From: Nitrososphaerota archaeon
Lineage (GTDB): Archaea; Thermoproteota; Nitrososphaeria; Nitrososphaerales; Nitrosopumilaceae
Direction: 5' to 3'
Assembly (NCBI GenBank): GCA_018647405.1
Contig: JABGTD010000063.1
Location: 1-60,219, forward strand
Length of the DNA: 60,219 nucleotides
The notes beneath the pieces are model-generated. The model was not told the DNA's origin, did no database searches, and worked only from the letters and a program-made list of their open reading frames with translations. The translations under genes were made by a program, and so were the position numbers. Of this stretch, positions 1 through 9,210 are shown piece after piece. Position 1 is the stretch's first letter; the number at the start of each line of letters is the position of its first letter.

Positions 1-1
1 T

Positions 2-1501
2 GCTGATATTGCAATTTTAGTTGTTGACATTAATCGAGGATTTCAACCTCAAACAAATGAGAGCTTAAAAATTCTTGAAAGTCGTAAAGTGCCATTTGTA
101 GTTGCATTAAACAAGGTCGATATGATATCTGGCTGGCAAGCGACAGATGATGCATACATATCTCAAGCAATAAAGAAACAACCTTCTTCTATTCAGACAA
201 ACATTGATGAACAAATTTACAATGTTGTTGGTGCATTATCTATACTGGGTTATCAATCTGAAGCGTTTTACAGAGTGCAAGATTTCAAAAAAGAGATATC
301 AATTGTACCTGTAAGTGCCAGATCTGGTGTTGGAATACCTGAATTATTGGCAGTTTTAGTTGGTTTAACACAACAATTCTTAGGTAAAAAATTGGAACAA
401 GAAGAAAAACAAACACGTGGAATTATTTTAGAAGTAAATGATGAAGTTGGATTAGGTCCTACGGCAAATATGATACTAATTGATGGTCATTTAAAGAAGG
501 ACGATAATGTAATTGTTGCAAAAAGAGATTCTGTAATAATCACAAAACCAAAAGCTCTCTTACTACCAAAAGCTTTGGATGAAATGCGTGATCCACGAGA
601 TAAATTCAAACCTATAGATGAAGTACAAGCAGCTGCAGGAATAAAAATCGCATCACCTGATTTAGAAGGAGTTCTTCCTGGAACTACTGTTTATTCATCT
701 TCGAATCAAGAGACTGCAGAAGAATTCAAAAGAACACTTGAATCTGAAATGGAATCTGTTTTCATTGATACTGAAACAACTGGGGTGATTCTGAAATGTG
801 ATACAATTGGTTCATTGGAAGCAATTACTGAAATGCTTAGAAGACAACAAGTTCCTATAGCAAAAGCCGACATTGGTCCTGTTACACGTAGAGATGTAAT
901 GCAAGCAAAAGCCATCAAAGATAAAGATCGTCACCTTGGAGTTATCTTGGCATTTAATGTCAAAGTATTCGATGATGCAAAAATTGAATGCGATGAAAGT
1001 CACATAAGAGTTTTTGAAGATAAAGTAATCTACAGTTTAATTGATACATACTCACAATGGGTGGATGATGATAAATCTGATCTTGAAAATTCAATATTTA
1101 AAGAATTTACTCCGATATCAAAATTTACTTTTCTAAAAGGCTATACTTTTCGTAATAACAACCCTGCTGTATTTGGCATACGTGTAGATGTTGGTATACT
1201 TCGACAAAAAATTACATTTACAAATAAAACTGGTAAAAAAATTGGCAATATTCATTCTTTAGAAGCAGATGGTAAAACTGTAAAAGAGGTTAAAACTGGT
1301 GAAGAAGTTGCGTGTTCTGTGCAAAATGTTACAATTGGACGACAGGTGAATGAAGAAGATGTATTCTATACTTTACCATCTCCATCAGAAGCAAAACAAC
1401 TTTTGAAAAAATATGCCCATAAACTAACTTCTGAAGAATTACAAACACTTAATGAAATTGTTCGTATACAGAGACAAACTAATCCAGTTTACGGTTACTG
1501 A
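2..1501 (+). CDS. infB: Translation initiation factor aIF5B (IF-2 family), 5' end outside window
   Basis: This GTPase promotes initiator tRNA handling and ribosomal subunit joining in archaea and eukaryotes. The reading frame is already open at base 2, so the N-terminus and P-loop lie outside the window. What remains starts just after switch II and contains the guanine-specificity motif ALNKVD, followed by the long beta-barrel and helical domains of the eIF5B type, which are longer than in a generic translation GTPase. A GTG at base 89 is internal to the G domain and is not the real start. The stop overlaps the end of the convergent thioredoxin gene by 7 bases. The family call is strong; only the missing 5' part is unseen. 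Confidence 0.93.
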   Translation, partial: ADIAILVVDINRGFQPQTNESLKILESRKVPFVVALNKVDMISGWQATDDAYISQAIKKQPSSIQTNIDEQIYNVVGALSILGYQSEAFYRVQDFKKEISIVPVSARSGVGIPELLAVLVGLTQQFLGKKLEQEEKQTRGIILEVNDEVGLGPTANMILIDGHLKKDDNVIVAKRDSVIITKPKALLLPKALDEMRDPRDKFKPIDEVQAAAGIKIASPDLEGVLPGTTVYSSSNQETAEEFKRTLESEMESVFIDTETTGVILKCDTIGSLEAITEMLRRQQVPIAKADIGPVTRRDVMQAKAIKDKDRHLGVILAFNVKVFDDAKIECDESHIRVFEDKVIYSLIDTYSQWVDDDKSDLENSIFKEFTPISKFTFLKGYTFRNNNPAVFGIRVDVGILRQKITFTNKTGKKIGNIHSLEADGKTVKEVKTGEEVACSVQNVTIGRQVNEEDVFYTLPSPSEAKQLLKKYAHKLTSEELQTLNEIVRIQRQTNPVYGY

Positions 1502-1905
1502 TTATCCACAAATTTTTTGCAAATCATATGTATTCCTGGTTCTCCTACTGCACCTACCATTGTATTTGCAATTTCACCATTTTTGAACATGATAAATGTT
1601 GGAATTGATTGAACTCCATATTTCATTGCAATGTCTTGTGCATTATCCACGTTTACTCTTGCAAATCTAATACGCTTGTATTTTTTTGCCATTCTGGTGA
1701 ATATTGGATGCATTGATTTACAAGGTCCACACCATTCAGCCCAAAAATCTACCAAAAGTAAATCATTATTTGTCATTTCTTTGTTAAAATTTTCTGATGT
1801 TAACTCCATCACTGGAGTTTTATCTAAAATATTGTTAAGATTTTGCTGTTTTAGTAAATCTTCTAATTGTTTCTTTTGTATTTTTTCAAACTCGTTATCT
1901 TCCAT
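1495..1905 (-). CDS. trxA: Thioredoxin with N-terminal extension
   Basis: A 136-residue thioredoxin-fold protein that would reduce protein disulfides in the cytoplasm. The redox motif WCGPCK is at residues 58-63, and the cis-proline region SIPTF follows later, as in classical thioredoxins. About 30 charged residues precede the thioredoxin fold, making it longer than the usual 105-110 residues; I see no signal peptide there. It converges on aIF5B and is followed upstream by archease on the same strand. Both catalytic cysteines are present, so it should be redox active. The reductase partner is not obvious, though two FNR-like flavoproteins occur elsewhere in the window. Confidence 0.92.
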   Translation of the reverse strand: MEDNEFEKIQKKQLEDLLKQQNLNNILDKTPVMELTSENFNKEMTNNDLLLVDFWAEWCGPCKSMHPIFTRMAKKYKRIRFARVNVDNAQDIAMKYGVQSIPTFIMFKNGEIANTMVGAVGEPGIHMICKKFVDNQ

Positions 1906-1937
1906 AATGTTTTCTTTTAATTACAATATTTATTTTA

Positions 1938-2354
1938 TTACAAATCTAACAAGTATTTCATTCTAACTTTATTATTTTCTTCAATTTCCATTTCATGAAA
2001 TGTGGGTGATTTTATTTCAACTTTAAATTCATGTTTTTTCAAATCTATTGATTCGCCAAAAATTTCTGCATTAATTTGATATTCATCATTTTTTGTAATC
2101 TCTAATAGAATTTTCTTTCCAGCAAATCCATCTGTAATAGTTAAGATTATCATTTCTTCAAGCCAATTATACAACAGGTATTTCAGATCTTTTCCTTTTA
2201 CTGTTAACTTTTTACTACTATTTTCTTCAACTTTAGAACTGTCTAAAATTGTGTCTATAACTGAAATTCCTGCTATTTCAAATGCCTCTTTCAAATTATC
2301 TGCTGTTACTTCAATTATTGCATCTGTTGCATGTTCTAATGTTTTGTAACTCAT
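1938..2354 (-). CDS. Archease
   Basis: A 138-residue protein of the archease family, the small metal-binding activator of the RNA ligase RtcB in tRNA splicing and RNA repair. Family features seen are the N-terminal EHATDA segment (usually HTADI), a central LLYNWLEEMI helix, the GESIDLKKHE stretch with the K-A-V-T-Y-H-like strand read here as KSPTFHEMEI, and the conserved C-terminal LDL. Length matches the family. rtcB itself is not in this window. It lies between thioredoxin and hisS, divergent from hisS with an 82-bp gap. Confidence 0.85.
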   Translation of the reverse strand: MSYKTLEHATDAIIEVTADNLKEAFEIAGISVIDTILDSSKVEENSSKKLTVKGKDLKYLLYNWLEEMIILTITDGFAGKKILLEITKNDEYQINAEIFGESIDLKKHEFKVEIKSPTFHEMEIEENNKVRMKYLLDL

Positions 2355-2436
2355 TCCATATTCTTGATATTCTGTTATTAATTAGTTACAACTACAACAG
2401 TAAAGTCTAAATTCTTTGTTTCAATTTTTTTTGTAA

Positions 2437-3708
2437 ATGGATCTACCACGAGGAATGAAAGATTTCGAAAATATCGAAATGCAAAAAATTGAATATATTC
2501 GAGAAAAATTTCTTTCAACTTCTAAAATATTTGGATTTGAATTAATGGAACCTTCTCCAATCGAATTAATGTCTGTTATTGAAGCAAAGAGTGGACCTAC
2601 AATACGTGATGATGTTTATTTTTTTAATGATAAAGGTGACAGAGAAGTTTCATTAAGATTTGATTTTACAGTTGGTCTGACAAGATATGCATCTGGTCAA
2701 AAATCTATGAAACTTCCGGCAAAAATATCTGCATTTGGTGGTGTATGGAGATACGATGAACCACAAAAAGGAAGATACCGATTTTTTCATCAATGGGATA
2801 TTGAGATTTTTGGAAAGCAAAGTATTGAAACTGACGCAGAAATTATTGAATTTACATCAAAATTTTTCTCAAATCTTGGTCTTGAGAATATAATTCTCAG
2901 TATTTCTCATCGAAAAATTGTCCAGTCATACGTTTCATCTATTTTTGAATCTGATAAACCTGAACTTATTTCTGATATTTTTCGTGCAATCGATAAAATA
3001 CAAAAAAAATCAAAACAGGAAATTATCTCTGAATATGAGAAAAAAGGTTATGCTAAAGAAAAATTGGAAAAGATAATAGAATTTTCTAAATTAAAAGGAA
3101 CTCCAGAAGAAATATCTAAAATTTTAGATGTAACTCAATTTGAAAATTGGTCTGAATTAACAATGTTATTTGAATCTCTAAAAAATCGTAATGTAAATAA
3201 TATTCAGATTGATTTTGGAATTGTTAGAGGTCTTGATTATTATTCTGGAGTAGTGTTTGAAGCATTCGATAAAACTTTTGACATAGGTGCTTTGGTTGGT
3301 GGTGGGAGATATGATAATTTACCATCTGTCTTTGGAAGAAATGATCTTGGTGCAACAGGAGTTGCCGGAGGTGTTGAAAGAATTATGTTGGCATTGGAAA
3401 ATCAAAATTCTACATTCAAAATACAAGATGATAGAATATCTGTATTATACGTAAATGATGAGATGAAACCAAATGCTATCAAAATTGCATCTTTAATGAG
3501 AGAAAATTTTATACCGACAGATATTGATCTTTCTGGTAGAGCACTAAAAAAACAAATGGAACAATCTACAAATTCCAAATTTGTTATTATTGTAGGTCCT
3601 GATGAATTTTCAAAAAATATGGTTGTTGTTAGAAATATGTCTGATAGAAATGAAAATCAAATTCCAATATCTGAATTATTAGAACACATCAAAAATATTT
3701 TAATGTAA
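2437..3708 (+). CDS. hisS: Histidyl-tRNA synthetase
   Basis: This 423-residue class II synthetase charges tRNA-His. Motif 2 appears as WRYDEPQKGRYRFFHQWD, the histidine-binding signature as RGLDYYSGVVFEAF near residue 264, and motif 3 around GATGVAGGVERIML near residue 307. The C-terminal anticodon-binding domain follows (residues about 330-423). Length is normal for the enzyme. Its last 9 bases overlap the end of the convergent aIF6 gene. I see no missing catalytic segment, and the function is considered secure. Confidence 0.96.
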   Translation: MDLPRGMKDFENIEMQKIEYIREKFLSTSKIFGFELMEPSPIELMSVIEAKSGPTIRDDVYFFNDKGDREVSLRFDFTVGLTRYASGQKSMKLPAKISAFGGVWRYDEPQKGRYRFFHQWDIEIFGKQSIETDAEIIEFTSKFFSNLGLENIILSISHRKIVQSYVSSIFESDKPELISDIFRAIDKIQKKSKQEIISEYEKKGYAKEKLEKIIEFSKLKGTPEEISKILDVTQFENWSELTMLFESLKNRNVNNIQIDFGIVRGLDYYSGVVFEAFDKTFDIGALVGGGRYDNLPSVFGRNDLGATGVAGGVERIMLALENQNSTFKIQDDRISVLYVNDEMKPNAIKIASLMRENFIPTDIDLSGRALKKQMEQSTNSKFVIIVGPDEFSKNMVVVRNMSDRNENQIPISELLEHIKNILM

Positions 3709-4365
3709 AAATGCTCTGGTAAGCATCATTATTTCCGGTCCATTTGTTAATGATCCAACAACAACTGAATTCTTATTTGCTAATATTCCTGAAGATACAA
3801 ATGGTATTCCACCATTAATTGTTGCAGCTTCGATATTTCCTCCTAGTAAATTGTTAATAGTTTTCATATCTTCCTCATCTGTTTCTGGATGTACTATAGT
3901 TCCTTTTTCTGATGTTGCCATTACTGCACCTACTTGTTGAAATCCTGCAATTTTACTATGTATTACTTCTATGTCTAAGACATCTTGTATTTTCTGTAAA
4001 TCTTCTTTTGGTATTAACGGTGAAACTACTCCGCCTTTATTATTTACACTCATCATATTTCCAAGTGCATTATTTTTTACATCTAAAATTTCTACATTGA
4101 GATCTGTATTTTCCTTAATGTGATTAAATTCTCCTTCTGAACATGTACTTGGTATAATTATACCATGATTATTGACTACCATCAAAATTCCCAACACTCT
4201 GGCATTGGCAACTGATATCTCTAATGGTTTGACTTCTAGATATTCTGATAATTTTTCAGATTTTCCATCTGCAAACCCTCTTGGTAAAAACACAAATTCA
4301 TCATTTACTGTACTAAAAATCCCAATATTTGGACCACTATAGATGTCGTATTTGATAATGTCCAT
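3700..4365 (-). CDS. eif6: Translation initiation factor aIF6
   Basis: aIF6 binds the large ribosomal subunit and prevents premature association with the small subunit. The 221-residue product shows the internal pseudo-repeats of the pentein-like eIF6 fold: repeated stretches such as VNNHGIIIPSTCSEGE, VNNKGGVVSPLIPKED and SEKGTIVHPETDEED. I start it at ATG 4365 (MDIIKYDIY), because the upstream in-frame ATG at 4416 adds 17 hydrophobic residues absent from the family and the chosen start gives the normal length. It overlaps the hisS end by 9 bases. Confidence 0.93.
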   Translation of the reverse strand: MDIIKYDIYSGPNIGIFSTVNDEFVFLPRGFADGKSEKLSEYLEVKPLEISVANARVLGILMVVNNHGIIIPSTCSEGEFNHIKENTDLNVEILDVKNNALGNMMSVNNKGGVVSPLIPKEDLQKIQDVLDIEVIHSKIAGFQQVGAVMATSEKGTIVHPETDEEDMKTINNLLGGNIEAATINGGIPFVSSGILANKNSVVVGSLTNGPEIMMLTRAFLH

Positions 4366-4450
4366 GATGTAATTTAATATGAAAAGATATGAACGTAGAT
4401 ATTTCAAAATTTTCATAAATTATGTTTAGTCACTACTAATTTTGTCTAGC

Positions 4451-4983
<533 letters not shown>

Positions 4984-5113
4984 AATTTTATAAAAGTTGA
5001 ATTTGATTCTGAGCACCTACATACTCATGATTAAAAATAATCCTGAAATTCTTTATTTTCAATTCTTTTTTTGGATACTTACAAATTTTAAGCAGTATTT
5101 ACCACTAATTTTT

Positions 5114-5197
5114 GCCGAGGTCGCCTAGCCTGGTAGGGCGCGGGCCTTGAAAGCCTGTGTTCGCAAGAACGCGGGGGTTCAAATCCCTCTCTCGGCG
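5114..5197 (+). tRNA. tRNA-Ser (TGA)
   Basis: An 84-base tRNA with a 7-bp acceptor stem (5' GCCGAGG, last pair G-T) and anticodon loop CTTGAAA, giving anticodon TGA. A long variable arm closed around TTCGCAA is typical of class II serine tRNA. The discriminator is G, as expected for Ser, and CCA is not encoded. No intron is visible. Confidence 0.95.
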
Positions 5198-5251
5198 TTT
5201 CAATTTTTATATGTTTTTGAAATTTATATCGCTATTATTCTGTAATTATAC

Positions 5252-5542
5252 ATGGGTGATGGAATTGGAGGACCAGTTGTAAGATGTATTTCTGGAAATG
5301 CATTTGAATTGGATGTGACTCATTATAGAAAAGATAATCAAGAACAGTATGGCAAAATTGAGAAAATTATAATATCTAAAATTGATAATCCTGAAAACCC
5401 TGAATACAAGGAAACAACTCCAGAAGATTTAGAGCGTGCATTAAAGGGAAAATTTGTCTCTTGTAATGTTCAGTATAGAGATGAAAATACTGATGCATTA
5501 GTTTGCAATGTATTTGTACAAAAACCACCTGAGGGTTTTTAA
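5252..5542 (+). CDS. Conserved hypothetical protein, 96 aa
   Basis: I do not recognise a characterised family. The product is small, soluble and acidic, with two cysteines that do not form a metal motif. It begins MGDGIGGPVVRC and ends KPPEGF. A TATA-like TTATAT at 5224-5229 lies about 26 bp before the ATG, consistent with a leaderless transcript of its own. It sits between tRNA-Ser and the convergent rfcS gene and abuts the rfcS stop with no gap. No transmembrane segment or signal peptide is seen. Confidence 0.7.
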   Translation: MGDGIGGPVVRCISGNAFELDVTHYRKDNQEQYGKIEKIIISKIDNPENPEYKETTPEDLERALKGKFVSCNVQYRDENTDALVCNVFVQKPPEGF

Positions 5543-6499
5543 TTATTTAGAAAACTTTCCTAGCTCTGCAAGCATTGCTGATAATTGAATTTCTGGATTA
5601 GAACCAACTAAAATTCTATAATCATATTTTGCTATAATTTGTGATAATTCTTCTAAATTATCATATTTTGTAGAAAATAATGCTTGATTGATATATTTGA
5701 GAAAGTCTGATTCTGACATTCCATACACTTTAACTAATTCAATCATTTTATTTCTAGAATCTTGAATCTTTCCAGAAACTGCTAACTTCAAAACATCATC
5801 AACATCATTTGTTTTTGTTAATCCTGCGGCTGCTTTCACACTGTCTTGGGTAATATCTCCTGTACTTGCAGCAGTTTGTAGTAAGTTGATTGCATGTCTA
5901 AGATCACCGCTGGCATATTCGGCAATTTCCTTTAGGCCATTCTCATCGGCCTTTCCTTTTTCTTTTTTTAATACGGTTTTTAGATGTGTAGTGATCTCTT
6001 TTTCATCAATTTGCGAGAATTTGAAAATTGCACATCTACTTTGAATTGGATTAATAATTTTTGAAATGTTATTTGCAATCAAAATGAATCTACAAAATTT
6101 TGCTGTATCTTCTATTATTCGTCTCAATGCTGTTTGAGCATCTGAGGTCATCTCATCAGCCTCATCTAAAATTATTATCTTAAATGGAATTTCTGTATCA
6201 AGTCCTGCAAATCTTGAGAATTTTTTTACACGTTCTCTTACCATGTTTATTCCTCTCTCATCAGATGCATTGAGTTCTAATGTGTAATCTTTCCATCTAT
6301 CTCCCAAAATTTCTTTAGATATACATAATGCCATTGTAGTCTTTCCAACTCCGGCAGAACCTGAAAATAGTAAATGTGGCATCTCCTCTTGATTTTTGAG
6401 TAATGCTGATAGGCTGCCTTTGATATCTTTCTGATTAACTACTTCTGAGATTTTCTTTGGTCTATACTTCTCTACCCACATTATATCTGAAATTGTCAT
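5543..6499 (-). CDS. rfcS: Replication factor C small subunit (clamp loader)
   Basis: An AAA+ ATPase that with RFC large subunit loads PCNA onto primed DNA. The 318-residue product starts near MWVEKYRPKKISE, the RFC box, and has Walker A GSAGVGKTT near residue 47, Walker B with DEADEM, and the SRC arginine-finger motif in QSRCAIF. Its partner rfcL is at 39.6 kb. A TATA-like stretch at about 6518-6528 on this strand is about 23 bp from ATG 6499, supporting that start over the internal Met at 6481. It diverges from the gins23-mcm operon. Confidence 0.95.
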   Translation of the reverse strand: MTISDIMWVEKYRPKKISEVVNQKDIKGSLSALLKNQEEMPHLLFSGSAGVGKTTMALCISKEILGDRWKDYTLELNASDERGINMVRERVKKFSRFAGLDTEIPFKIIILDEADEMTSDAQTALRRIIEDTAKFCRFILIANNISKIINPIQSRCAIFKFSQIDEKEITTHLKTVLKKEKGKADENGLKEIAEYASGDLRHAINLLQTAASTGDITQDSVKAAAGLTKTNDVDDVLKLAVSGKIQDSRNKMIELVKVYGMSESDFLKYINQALFSTKYDNLEELSQIIAKYDYRILVGSNPEIQLSAMLAELGKFSK

Positions 6500-6616
6500 A
6501 GTTGCAAACTCATTTTGTTATTAATAAATGCCTAGAAGGATCAAATGATCAAAGCTAATTGTTGAGAAAATTGATCGATCGCTGTCCATAAATCCCTGAA
6601 AGGTGTGTGATCAATA

Positions 6617-7132
6617 TTGGAATTAGAAGATGTAATCAAAGTTCATTCGATAGGATATGGTCTTGAAGACGTTAAAGTTGAATTCAAGCATGACATAAAG
6701 ATGGATGTATCTGGTGTACAGATAGAAGGAAAAGAAAATGAAATGATGAACATCCCTAGATGGGTTGCTAATATTCTAGAATCTGAAAAACATGTAATTC
6801 TACATGACCAAGATATGATTAAAGAACTAAAACAAGCAAAGGTGAAAGAAGATATTGCAGATGAAGATGCACTTGCAACATTAGAAAAGCATTTTTACAT
6901 TAAACTTAACGCATATCTGAAAAAACTTGAGACTGTTGATTTTGATAAAGCAGAAAGTATGTTGAACCAATTGGTTAGAATCAGACAAGGTAAAATTGTT
7001 AGATTAGCAGACTCATCTAAACTCACTTCTGACCTTTCGTCAAAACTAAGTGTAGAAGAAGAAGTATATTATAATCAGATACATAATGCTAGTCTTGCAT
7101 TTAAAGAACAAATATTGGGTAAAAAGAAATGA
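6617..7132 (+). CDS. GINS subunit, Gins23-like
   Basis: GINS joins MCM and Cdc45/RecJ-like protein in the archaeal replicative helicase complex. This 171-residue product has an N-terminal beta-rich segment (residues 1-45) followed by a helical segment with IPRWVANILESE, which is the B-A domain order of Psf2/Psf3-type (Gins23) subunits. The strongest support is context: its ATGA overlaps the mcm start, as gins23 and mcm are paired in crenarchaea. It begins with TTG; a weak TATA (CATAAAT, 6587-6593) lies about 27 bp upstream and supports this start. Sequence similarity alone is modest, and assignment to Gins23 rather than Gins51 is inference. Confidence 0.75.
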   Translation: MELEDVIKVHSIGYGLEDVKVEFKHDIKMDVSGVQIEGKENEMMNIPRWVANILESEKHVILHDQDMIKELKQAKVKEDIADEDALATLEKHFYIKLNAYLKKLETVDFDKAESMLNQLVRIRQGKIVRLADSSKLTSDLSSKLSVEEEVYYNQIHNASLAFKEQILGKKK

Positions 7133-9210
7133 CACTTGAAACACAAACAGAATCTGCATTATCTGATTATGTCAAAAAATTTTTACTAGAGTTTAAAGAT
7201 GAAAAAGGAAATTTCCGATATGTTGATGATATTGACACCATGATGCCATCAAAATTGAAGTTCATCAATGTTGATTACAATGATCTTGTATTACATCCTG
7301 ACATTGAATCTGTATTCCATGAGAATCCTGATTCAATTCTGGAAGCTTTTTCAAGAGCAATCAAAGAAATCTTACAAGAACGTTTTCCAAAATATGCAAA
7401 AAAAATTGAACATGAAGTTAGAGCAAGAATTGCAAATTATCCTGTACAACGAAGTTTACGTCAAATCAATGCTGAGGTTATTGGAAAAATAACTAGTGTA
7501 TCTGGAATGGTGTTGAGAGCATCTGAAGTAAAACCTCTTGCAAAAGAATTGGTGTTTGTTTGTCCAGAGGGTCATAGAACTGATGTACTTCTTGGACATG
7601 GTTTAACTCTCACATCTCCTGTGCAATGTTCAAATCCTAAATGTAATCATAGAGAACTTGGTGTTGAACCTGAATCTAGTCGTTTCATTGATGTACAATT
7701 TGTACGTCTACAAGAATTACCTGAAGATCTTCCGCCTGGTCAGTTACCTCATTATCTAGATGTTACTGTAAAACAAGATTTAGTAGATAATGCAAGACCT
7801 GGTGATAGAGTGGTCCTTACAGGAGTAGTACGAATTGAACAAGAGAAAATGAGCGGCGTATCAAAAAATAGTAGTCCATTGTACAGATTACGATTAGATG
7901 GAAATAATGTAGAATTTTTGGGTGGTGGTAAAAAAGATAAAAAATCAAGAAAAATACAACGAGAAGAAATCTCAACTGAAGATGAAAAAATGATTAAATC
8001 CTTATCCAAAAGTCCTGATTTGTATCAACAATTGATTGACTCATACGCTCCGCACATTACTGGACATGAAGTTGTCAAAGAATCGATATTACTCTTGATG
8101 GCAGGCTCCACACAAAGAGAATTACAAGATGGAAGTAAAATCAGAGGTGATATCAACATATTCCTAGTTGGTGATCCTGGTACTGCAAAAAGTGAGATGT
8201 TAAAATTTTGTGTTAGAGTTGCTCCTCGTGGTTTGTACACTTCTGGAAGAGGCTCTACTGCTGCAGGTTTGACTGCTGCAGTTGTTAGGGATACAAATGG
8301 AATTTTCATGTTAGAAGCAGGTGCAACAGTACTTGGGGATCAAGGATTGGTATGTATTGACGAATTTGATAAAATGAAAACTGAAGACAGAAGTGCATTA
8401 CACGAGGTAATGGAACAACAAACTGCAAGTATATCTAAAGGAGGAATTGTTGCAACACTAAATGCACGTACATCTATCCTTGCAGCTGCAAACCCGATGT
8501 ACGGTAAATATGATCCTTTTAAAAATATCACAGAAAATGTAAATCTTCCAATTCCATTATTAACTCGTTTTGATTTAATTCATGTTATTCGTGATAAACC
8601 TTCAAAAGAAAAAGATACAAAAATTGCTCAACACATTATCAATCTTCATACTCCTAAAGGAATTGATCAAAAATCATTAATTGATTCTGAAACTCTAACA
8701 AAATATCTCAGTTATGTTAAACGAATTGATCCTAAACTAACTAAAGAAGCTGAAGAAAAAATTCTTGATTATTACATGAAAATGAGAACAGTTGAGGCTG
8801 AAGAAATGATTACTGTCACACCTAGACAACTAGAGGGTTTGATAAGAATGGCAACAGCAAGGGCACGTTTATTATTAAAAACTCAAGTTGAAGAAGAAGA
8901 TGCGGAACGTGCTATTTACCTTTTACAAAATATGTTTGAAAGTGCAGGAATTGATGTCAATACCGGTAAAGTAGATCTTGGTGTACTACAAGGAAGACCT
9001 AGAAGTGAAGTATCAAAAATACAATTATTCATGGATATAATGAAATCATTAGAAGGCGAACACAAAACTCCTGTTGATGAAAAACAACTTATAGAAGAAC
9101 TAGCAAAGACAGAAAAATTTACCGAAGAAGAAGCTAAAAACTTCACTCGAAAGATGGCAAGGGACTCATCTATTTATGAGTCAAAACCTGGTCATTATAA
9201 CAGAGTATGA
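7129..9210 (+). CDS. mcm: Replicative DNA helicase MCM
   Basis: The 693-residue product is the archaeal replicative 3'-5' helicase, a homohexameric AAA+ motor. The N-terminal domain holds a zinc-binding segment with CPEGH and CSNPKC. Walker A GDPGTAKSEM is near residue 348, Walker B LVCIDEFDKM near 406, and the arginine finger LLTRFDL near 478. A C-terminal winged-helix-like segment follows residue 620. Start and stop overlap gins23 and the hel308-like gene by four bases each, so the three are almost certainly co-transcribed and translationally coupled. Confidence 0.97.
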   Translation: MTLETQTESALSDYVKKFLLEFKDEKGNFRYVDDIDTMMPSKLKFINVDYNDLVLHPDIESVFHENPDSILEAFSRAIKEILQERFPKYAKKIEHEVRARIANYPVQRSLRQINAEVIGKITSVSGMVLRASEVKPLAKELVFVCPEGHRTDVLLGHGLTLTSPVQCSNPKCNHRELGVEPESSRFIDVQFVRLQELPEDLPPGQLPHYLDVTVKQDLVDNARPGDRVVLTGVVRIEQEKMSGVSKNSSPLYRLRLDGNNVEFLGGGKKDKKSRKIQREEISTEDEKMIKSLSKSPDLYQQLIDSYAPHITGHEVVKESILLLMAGSTQRELQDGSKIRGDINIFLVGDPGTAKSEMLKFCVRVAPRGLYTSGRGSTAAGLTAAVVRDTNGIFMLEAGATVLGDQGLVCIDEFDKMKTEDRSALHEVMEQQTASISKGGIVATLNARTSILAAANPMYGKYDPFKNITENVNLPIPLLTRFDLIHVIRDKPSKEKDTKIAQHIINLHTPKGIDQKSLIDSETLTKYLSYVKRIDPKLTKEAEEKILDYYMKMRTVEAEEMITVTPRQLEGLIRMATARARLLLKTQVEEEDAERAIYLLQNMFESAGIDVNTGKVDLGVLQGRPRSEVSKIQLFMDIMKSLEGEHKTPVDEKQLIEELAKTEKFTEEEAKNFTRKMARDSSIYESKPGHYNRV

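Noticed and set aside
706-1003. Minus-strand frames of 63-70 residues inside aIF5B
   Set aside because: They lie within a well-conserved gene, have no recognisable motif and match antisense codon bias.
3912-4100. Leu-rich plus-strand frame opposite aIF6
   Set aside because: It is the antisense of the conserved aIF6 repeats; the apparent hydrophobic protein is a composition effect.
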